The position numbers were made by a program, and so were the translations under genes. The notes below the pieces were generated by a model that did not search any database, was not told the origin of the DNA, and was given only the letters and a program-made list of their open reading frames with translations. Below are positions 53,001-62,000 of a DNA stretch of 64,000 nt, in pieces (the first letter of the stretch is position 1; each line of letters begins with the position of its first letter). This stretch comes from Pyxicephalus adspersus (Eukaryota; Chordata; Amphibia; Anura; Pyxicephalidae), in contig NC_092861.1 in the NCBI RefSeq assembly GCF_032062135.1, forward strand, positions 121,094,427 to 121,158,426, in the 5' to 3' direction.

Positions 53001-56000
53001 GCCAGCAGCCAGTTCATGCCAATAGATGATAATGATTATTCCAGCACCATAAATAGCTGTATGAATTCTCATAGTGGAACAATCACAGTACCTTAATGTC
53101 TGAAAAATGCTGCATACAGCAATCATTTCATTAGCAGTCTTTTTTTTTTTTTTTTTAAAGAGCAGCAAAACAAAGCATCTGATTAATGCACTGTTATAGT
53201 GAACTGTACCAAATCAGCAATCCAGTTAAAAGCACTTACTAACCATCAGGTAAATTATAGTTAGGATTTATGAGGGTATCCAGTGTGCAAGGACCTCGAG
53301 ATGACATGACGGCAGGAAAGCCAGGAACAAGACATGCAAATATTAGTGCCTGCTCCTCTCCGTAATTTGTCTGCAGTGCTTGAAGCCAGAGAAGAAACAG
53401 CCGCATTCCTTCACATCGTATCTAAAGGATGAAAGACATTTTCATTGAAATAGATGAGAGTTCTAAACAAAACTGTGAAAGTTATTACACATGCCATAGC
53501 ACAGCAAAAAGATGAAACATGCATGTGGAGAGGTATGCAGGAGCTATCAGACACTATCATTTGTGCTGTTCATTATCTTCTAATCTGTTTTAGTGTATGA
53601 AAACATGCTTTCTGAAAGCAAATCTTCAAGAAGATTTGTTTGGACAGCATGGAAGAAGCATGATTGGAAAGAGTGTCAGCACAATTGAAACCTAGGTAGA
53701 CTGTATTGGAAAAAAGCTATGTGGATTTAATGTATATAACTCAAATAGCTCTGCATATATGGTGGACAAACATAGATAATTTAATTCACATGGAACATTC
53801 AAAAGAATGACAATACAACTACAAGCATCAGATGGCCCTGTTCTTTTTCCTGAAGAAGCGGATTTAGCCCATGAAACGCGTCAATATCCACAGGGGGCGC
53901 CTATCTTCAGGGTGACCCTAACAGGAACATCTTGTATGGTGTTTGGTTTGCACGTTTTGTTTCAATTAGGTTTTAATTGTCAGTGATTTTATTGGTATTT
54001 AATAAAGCATAATATTTTATAAGTAGCAAATATTTTTGAATGTAAATTCATTTGGCCTCCAAAGTCCCAAATGTAGATGAAATCTTTTTTGATTTTGAGG
54101 GACTGAATGAAAACCTGACTTCACATGTCAGCCTTCAAGTGTATCTCGGTCTTGCTGCAAAGCACCCGGCGGCCTATCTCCATACATTTGATACGGACAA
54201 CTCTTCAATTGAGGAAAATAATTTTCTATACGCAGACCCCGAAATTGAAGCTAAGATGCTTTTCTCCCAGCACCAAGCACCCGTTTTACTGTCTGGAAGC
54301 CTTTTACCCCTGGTGGATTCAAAAATGAAATGGAAAAAATGCAGAAATATAGTGCAGCCATTCGGGGAACATTATTTCAGGAAGGTGCAACCTAACTAAA
54401 CTTCCCCCGAAGGAGCAGAATTTCCTTTTTGCAAAATGTGTTGAGGATTAATTGATCTAAAATACACAGGACTGTCTGTATCTATTTATGGACATTTACC
54501 ATAATAGAAATCAAACTTGAATGGTATTTCTGAATAATATATTGTTCTTGTTTATAGCATTTTCATGATAGCTAACCAAAAATAAAGATTTACTGTTTTA
54601 AATGATATATTTGGAAAATTGATCTGTCGATTGAACCAGGGGTGCAGCACAACCAATAGGCCAGAGCATCATATCTGCATGCCCTGATGTGTTGAAGTGG
54701 TCTCCGAAAAATACATTTTCCAAGAAATGTAGGACAGCCTTAAATAGACATTTTTATATGACTTTGTCCCAGTCACCAGGAGACTCAAGACTTAAGTTCT
54801 GTTTGGATATGCTTATATGCTCTTTTCCTGCCTCAAAGAATCAGTTCCCCTACTACAAGAGATTTTATTTCTATTCCAGCAGCTGGAAGACCCATACACC
54901 TCCTTAATGCAACTGACACACATAGATTGCCACACAAAATTTTTTGAAAAATACAGTGAACATCAAGATGACTTTATATACAAATTCTTGTAAAGTTGTA
55001 ACCCATGGATGGACCACCGCACAGGGTATCTTAGTTTATATTTTATGTGTGTAGTAGAATTTTAGCAGATCATGCAAACCTGAGCTACCTTGCCATAAAC
55101 TCTGAGCTTTCTGCTTAACTAAGTAAGACCGTCATGTCTTTGTCTTAATTTATGCCATAACGGAGCCTGCTAATGCCATTGTCACTATGACCTGTACTCA
55201 ACAGTACCTGCCCTTATTGTAACCAGTTAAACAAATAAAAATCTATTGCAGAAACAAAAAATCCAAAAGGAGCAGTGAAACTCATGGGTTGAGGTCTCAG
55301 CATGACACGCTGAATTATAACCATTATTCATTAGGCAAACTACAGAATGAAGTATCATTAAAATGGTAAAATTTGTAAGTAAATAAATGTAAATGTTCTG
55401 CTTATCATGCTGTGAAAAATGTTAATTAATTGGCATAAAACCAAACATATATTTTTTAAAAATGTGCTTCAGAGTTCTCTAGGTGAAATCACTACCATCT
55501 GAATTGTACATTTTCAGAGACATCTCAATCTCTAAATGGACTGGCTCTTGTGTTAAGACAGCAGGAATTCTTCAAACTGTTATTTTTACATAAAACTTGT
55601 CCTTGAAAGTACAGCTACAGTCAAGTATTTCTACACACGCTTATTTCACAGGGGGACAGTCTTGCCTCAAGCCACGACATTTTAAAACATTTAAAAAAAT
55701 AGACATATGGGGAAAAATAATAAAAAAATGGATAATAAAGTGAATTTCAGCCAAAGCCGTTTTTGTAATAGGTTTGGATAGGAAGGATGAGAATTGTTAG
55801 GTTTTTACTGATATCTGAAGCTTCATAGGAGGAATCTCACATAGCTTCCTGTCATGCCAATAACAACTTCACCAAAAAGGAATTTTTTTTTTATTTTTGA
55901 ATTTCTCTCTTTTTCACTGCCACAAAATATTATTATTAATTTTAATATTACATAGTATTTATATAGCGCCATCAAAGCGCCCTCAAAGGGGCTCACAATC

Positions 56001-59000
56001 TAATGTTCCTACCATAGTAATATGTCATTAATGTAGTCTAAGGTCAATTGTTTTTGGTGGGGGAAGCCAATTAACCTAACTGCATTTTTTTGGGATATGG
56101 GAGGAAACTGGAGTACCCGGAGGAAACCCACGCAGACACGGGGAGAACCTGCAAACTCCATGCAGATATTGTCCTGCCTGGGATTCGAACCTGAGACCTA
56201 TAATCACTGAGCCATCGTGCTGCCCTGTTATGACTATAATTTACAGGGCAAACTGCAATAACCATTTCTTTATCATATGAAATGACTAACAGAAAAAAAA
56301 TATAAGCCCTAATTTCAATCCAAAAGTAATCATTTGAAACAAACAATATTATTTTTATTATTATTATTATTATTAATAATAATAATAATCAGGATTTATT
56401 TAGCGCCAACATATTACGCAGCACTATTCATTAAATAGGACATGTTTCCTTATCTGAAAGTGTCTCACTTCTCCTTCAAGTTACACTATGTGGAGTGTTA
56501 CAGAGGATCCTATAGTTTGTATAAAGGAAGGGTGTGGTGTGGGCTGTGCAATAACAAAACAGAAAAATTACATTTTCTTGAGGTGACATCACAGCTAATG
56601 GGAGAAGGGCGGTGATGACAGCAAAGTGCAGGATGACAGATGGTCAGTAATAAAGAGCACAAGAGTCATGCAGAAAAGCACAAGTACAGTAATGTTTTAA
56701 AGGTCTGATCTACATATACAAGTACATTAACAAAAAAAAAAAAAATAAACATTTTGTGCTGTTCATTAGGCTTTGTAGCTCCCAAGTAAAAATCAAAGTT
56801 GTCCCAATTATCTCCCTAATTTAGAAATTTTTTGACTAACAATTGAGGCAGCACCTTTGTGCACAAAACCCCATTATTTACCAAATGTCAAACAGATTAA
56901 AATTTATTTATTTATCAGTCTTCAGAAAGCATACTGAAAAATGTTTAACTATACTACATATGGATGTATATTCAAGAATAAAGGAACAAAATGATTATCA
57001 TTTGATTATCTAGTAATGGTCAGCATGGCTTAAATACTTGTTTTGGTTACAGAATGGGACACAGCTATGAACAGGTTTTCTGTAATGCTCCTAAAATGAT
57101 GTGGGTATTCTAACATCAAGCAAGTAATAAATTCTTAAACTTCTAAACCCTACTTTTTACTACAAAAACTACCAACTGTCTACATTAGTGTGGGCATATT
57201 GGGAAGGAAGACAGATTTGGAGAAGTCTCATTATAAGGCCTGCAATAGGATGCATAATGTAAAGCCCACAACCAACAGACAAATCAATCACTGGAGCCCG
57301 GAATTATGAAAACAGTCTCTACACTTAAAGTGGACCAAACCCTACTATACTTCCCATTTCCCCATTCCCTTGCAGGGTGTCTCCATCTTCCTCTCTTTTT
57401 AGTTGCGATCTTTAACCATCTTGATTGGCTGGGCTGGTAGCCAGGACAGTTTGGCAGTTCATTCCCCCAAAGCAATTAGGCAGGTAAGAGTGATTAGTGC
57501 AGAAGGGGCATTGCCTGTCTCTGTCTGCAAATATGCCCTACCTGGTCAAACATTTTTAAAAATGGAACATTAGTTCCATTTAGGTAAGACCCTGCCTTTG
57601 TTGCAACATTCATGAGAATAATGATGTAAAAAAAAAAACATAATTTCCAAGCATATCCTAAAACATATGTATAGCTTTTAAGTATCCTGTCATTTAGGTC
57701 ATAAGGTTGTGCTTAATTAATATTTCCCTAATACTTTCCGCAAGAGGACAACTGGCATAGACTCATTGATCTACAGAGCAGTATAACCAGAAGAAGCTTG
57801 GATAGGACTAGATACAAACTAAGCCAGGACCACGAAGGGAGGTTTTTTATGCAAATTGCACTAGCCTCACCTTGGCTTAATATTAAAGACAAAAATAGAA
57901 CTTAAAGTTTGCTACAAGTACCACTGATGAAACATGTCCTTAAGCGCACATACCGAAAATATACATGTCAATACAACTAGTGGAAGTGTCTATCTAATAT
58001 ATATATATATATAATATATAAAGAGAAAGTACAACTCTGAAAAAAAGGGAAGGCTGGAGTTCAACTTATTTAAATAAAAAGTGACACTTGCAGGGGCATT
58101 GATAGTGGTACGAAATTCTACAAAGTTTATCACTACACTTTACTAATGACAATAAAAAAACAAAAAAAAGAAAGAGCCAGCAACCTAAATGTCAAACAGA
58201 TTTATTTTATCCCTGCTGCAAATTCAAACAAGCAAACCTCGATTTGATATTTAATAAAAAAAGCAATCTTGCATTCAGCTAAAATAAAAAGCATGCATTT
58301 AGTACAACTGTAATCATTGCAAAAACTAATGAAGAGGAAAATGAATTTGTTCACTGGTGCAAACATAAAAGGAAATGTGTAAGTTCGCAAGCCATCAACT
58401 CTAAACAGAAAAATGCCCCCCTTCTTCATACCTTTATGGAATTTCCAGTGTGTAAAAGCTTCTTTAAAACTGAACCTGAAAGACAAAAAAAAATCTTTAA
58501 ACAAAAACAAGGTATTACAATAATCAACAGTCCAACAACCAAGAAAAAATAAAATTAAAAAAAAAAGCATTGACAAAAGCACCCTCATCTTAGAAATAGC
58601 ATCAAGTAAGCATCTATGTTTTAGGCAAATAGGTATTTTTAGTTTTTAAAATTCTATTGATTACCCCTCCCCTGTCCCTTTTGGGTGCTGCCATGACAGT
58701 TGATTATACTGGATTAAAAGGTGCCAGGATACCCGTTCGTTCACTTCTATATGCTCAAATTTCAATTGGCTAATTGTTGTTAGTGGCAGAATCAGATATA
58801 CCAATATATCTCTATATCTATATAAAAAAAAACAATCCCTGTCAGGATTTAAGGATGTCCAAGTCTCAGACATCTTCCTTCACTGTCCCTGTCACTGGAC
58901 AGAAGGACTTGACTGAAGACTCTCCGACAACACAGTAGTTAAAATGGAACTAAAGGAACATTTGTGATCAGGCAAGGTGTTTATGGCAGAAAGGGACTGC

Positions 59001-62000
59001 ATGTGACAGTGGAAGCCCTCTGGGAAAGGCTGATCAGGAAAATGTTTATTCAGATAAAAACACTGGGCCAGAGCTTGGATGATTTTTTCTGCAATGATAA
59101 TGAAAAAAACATGCAGAGGAAGGAAGAAGCTTTCAAGAAGCCAGTACAGATGCCTCAGTCTTCCCAACAACACAACTCCATTTCCCCTGACCTTCCATTT
59201 CCAGCCATTATGTCCACTGATACATTCCTGCAAGTTCAGCAAATGGCAGAAAAACATGTAGGATACATTGACATCTTTTTATTTAAAACACATTTTTAAA
59301 GAGGCATGACTGTAATATTTTGTTCTATTTTACTTGCAAATCAGTCCAACTTTGCTTTGATTTCTTAATAGGTAAACAGGGAAAATTCTAGGGTTTAGAT
59401 TTCTATGTTATTAAACTAAACCTCCCAAATTTGGTGGAGCACAGCCTGTGGTTAGTGGGCAGCAGCATCCAGCCTGTCAGAAAATAAATGCATAATCTGT
59501 AAATGTCTAGTCTGTGTAACTTTAAACTCTTTTAAAAGTTAAAAAAGTCAAGTTAATCAGCAACATTTCAGAGTGGACTGGTAGCCCAACAGCAAAAAAA
59601 ACAAATGTGCAAAGCAGGCTTGTTGTGGTTTATGGAGTTGTAATTATTTAGCATTGTTAGACTGCAAAAGGAAGTAGTTTATTTTTGAAGTAAGTAAGAC
59701 TGCAAAAAAAAAAACTCTGCAACATATAGATATATCTTACTGTAACAGTGAGGAATGATACCAAACACTTTGGGCTGACATAAGTATTTTTATATACCAA
59801 ACATTTATACTTTATATTGTTTTTGCATCTGTATATTTTTTTAATAACAAATGGGCAAAATTCTGAATACAAAATCACTACACATTTTCTTTAACCTAGA
59901 GCATCAGGCTGGCAACTCAATGGTTTATTGAGAGGCAATGAATTAGCATTGTCAGTCTGAAACAGAAAATGCTATTACTGGCAAGATTTCTAGTTAAGAA
60001 ACTTTACAACGAATTCCCAGATCACAATTTGCTTCAGAAAATTTGTACTATAAAGCATGATGTCAAATTTGCTAGAAAACAGCTTTTGGGTTCACTTTAG
60101 CTATGCCCAATTGCCAAACACAGGTCAGATCTTAGACCTTCTTGCTTATTTTTTTAGGCACAAATCTATAACATAAAAATTGACAGTTTGATGTTATAGT
60201 GGTTTATTAGTGGTGTTATAGTTATGTGGTTTTTGAGTGGCTAATATGCGTGGTAACTAACTGTAGGGAAACTTCAAAGATCTGAGTTTATTTTTTATTG
60301 TAGGACAGTCCTAAATCTATGCTTTAAACTGTATTTAGAGTTCCACTTTGAAAAATGATTGATCAGGAAGGTCATTATTGCAAATATAAAGGTGATGTCC
60401 TTTCTGCAATAATCCTTACCGGCCTGATCGCTCCATGGAACCGTCTCAAAAGCTGAGCTGCTCAGGATAACTGGCAATCCCAGCTTTCCCTGAGCTTGCC
60501 AAGCCTGAACGAACTCCCGCCAGCCTGCGCAGGAGTTACATCACCCTAGCCTGGCCAATCAAGATAGCTAAAGATCGCAAGGAGGAAGAGAAGAAGGAAA
60601 AGAGATGGCGGGGGCCTGCAAGGGAATGAGGACAGGTGACTATAGGGGGCTCAGTTCCACTTTAATTAGATGTTTTTGATTTTTTCAACATGTGTACCTA
60701 TACTATGGTACTGCCAGCGGTAGAAAATCCTTTCAGGTAGTAGTTGTAGAATTTTCTATAAAAAAAAAAAGAAAAAAAGTTTTGTTAGACAAAAGCATAA
60801 TAGTCTAAATGAAATTTAAAAAAGTAAACAATCGGCAAGATAAGTTGACATATAGGTTCAAATATACTCAAGCGTCTCAACATAAAAATAAAATAAAAAG
60901 TACAGATGTTAATCAGCCATATAACAACATTGCTCAGCATACATTTTTTTTAGACAGTTAAGCAACAGCAGGTTTCCTTCCATATTCTTTAGAAGTTTGC
61001 TTTAATCGTTTTTTGGAAGATATTTCTTTAAACAAATTCTTTTATTCCAATTTCCTAAATGTCCAGTTGCATTGAAATTCTTTAGACAAATTTACAGGTG
61101 GTTGGTGCTCAGGAAAAACATCTCAGAAGCAACTTTGTTTTATGTATGACTTTCCTGTTATGTGAGACATGGCAAGGAGTATTAGGTAGGTTTGTTTAGA
61201 ATGCCTCTCCAACATTACAAAGAAGGTTTTTAGAGACTAAGGAAAATCTGGTCTAGGCTATAATATTAAAAAGCAGTGTATTTTGCAGGGAGATCCAGGA
61301 TCTAACTGTTCTATTTGGATCATAGGACTAGATGAACAGCCTTACAAATCCCAGGACAAGCATAATACTTTCCATAAATAGCAGCAATGGAAATGTCTGC
61401 CAGAATCGTTCATTTGTCTGAGCTAAATGTTCCTGTTCATAAAGTACTCTTGTACCACAAATATATTGATCCTCATTTCTTCAATAGTTTATTCACAGCA
61501 AGTAAAAATACCAAAAAAGGAAGAATATTGACAGTTTCCTAAATTATAGGTAATGGTAAATGCAGGTTTTTTACAAAGATATTGTTTCCACTGAGCACAC
61601 CCAATTTGCAAATCTCAAACCTAAAAGCACAAAGTTTTGGAACCATTTTAATTAAGGTGTAATTACCTCAGTCATCTAAGCTGCTAATCAGACCAATGTC
61701 TGCTTTCAGCAAGAAATCCATGATTTACACTACTTTTAGCAGATATTCAGTTATCCAGGTGTCCAATACAGTTATTACTTTGATGTTCTGCTAAGCATGG
61801 AAGTTTGCATTTTACAATTAGAGCACAATATGTAAAGACAAAGGCATGGTACACCATGTAAAATACATACAATGACACAATTGAAAATGCAAATACAAAA
61901 TGAAGATTTACAATTTTTTTATTAAAGGTTTGAGATTTAGGAAAACACTTTTAAACTTTCAATTGCTATCACAGGATCTATTGACTTAAATGACAGGCTC

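Larger units (their letters stand above)
53422..58431 (-). other. RALGAPA2 intron
   Basis: Contains the 'gaaacgcgt' repeat with a 115-codon frame (53850-54410), the tRNA-derived SINE, microsatellites (56356-56389; (TA)n at about 57996-58018) and MITE copy D. The rest is AT-rich. Confidence 0.75.
58476..60697 (-). other. RALGAPA2 intron
   Basis: Contains MITE fragments E (58936-59010) and F (60334-60665). Open frames of 110-121 codons at 58892-59299 lie on both strands with no family similarity. The rest is AT-rich. Confidence 0.75.

Noticed and set aside
56150..56226. Possible tRNA gene (A and B boxes)
   Set aside because: Boxes belong to the tRNA-derived head of a SINE with its characteristic body and tail; no intact cloverleaf.
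58202..58588. 128-codon open frame over window exon 3
   Set aside because: The true exon inside it (58432-58475) is read in another frame; the long frame is Phe/Leu-rich intron translation.
58892..59299. Overlapping open frames of 121 and 111 codons on opposite strands
   Set aside because: Frames are open on both strands, one end lies in a MITE fragment, and no family similarity was seen. Treated as chance.
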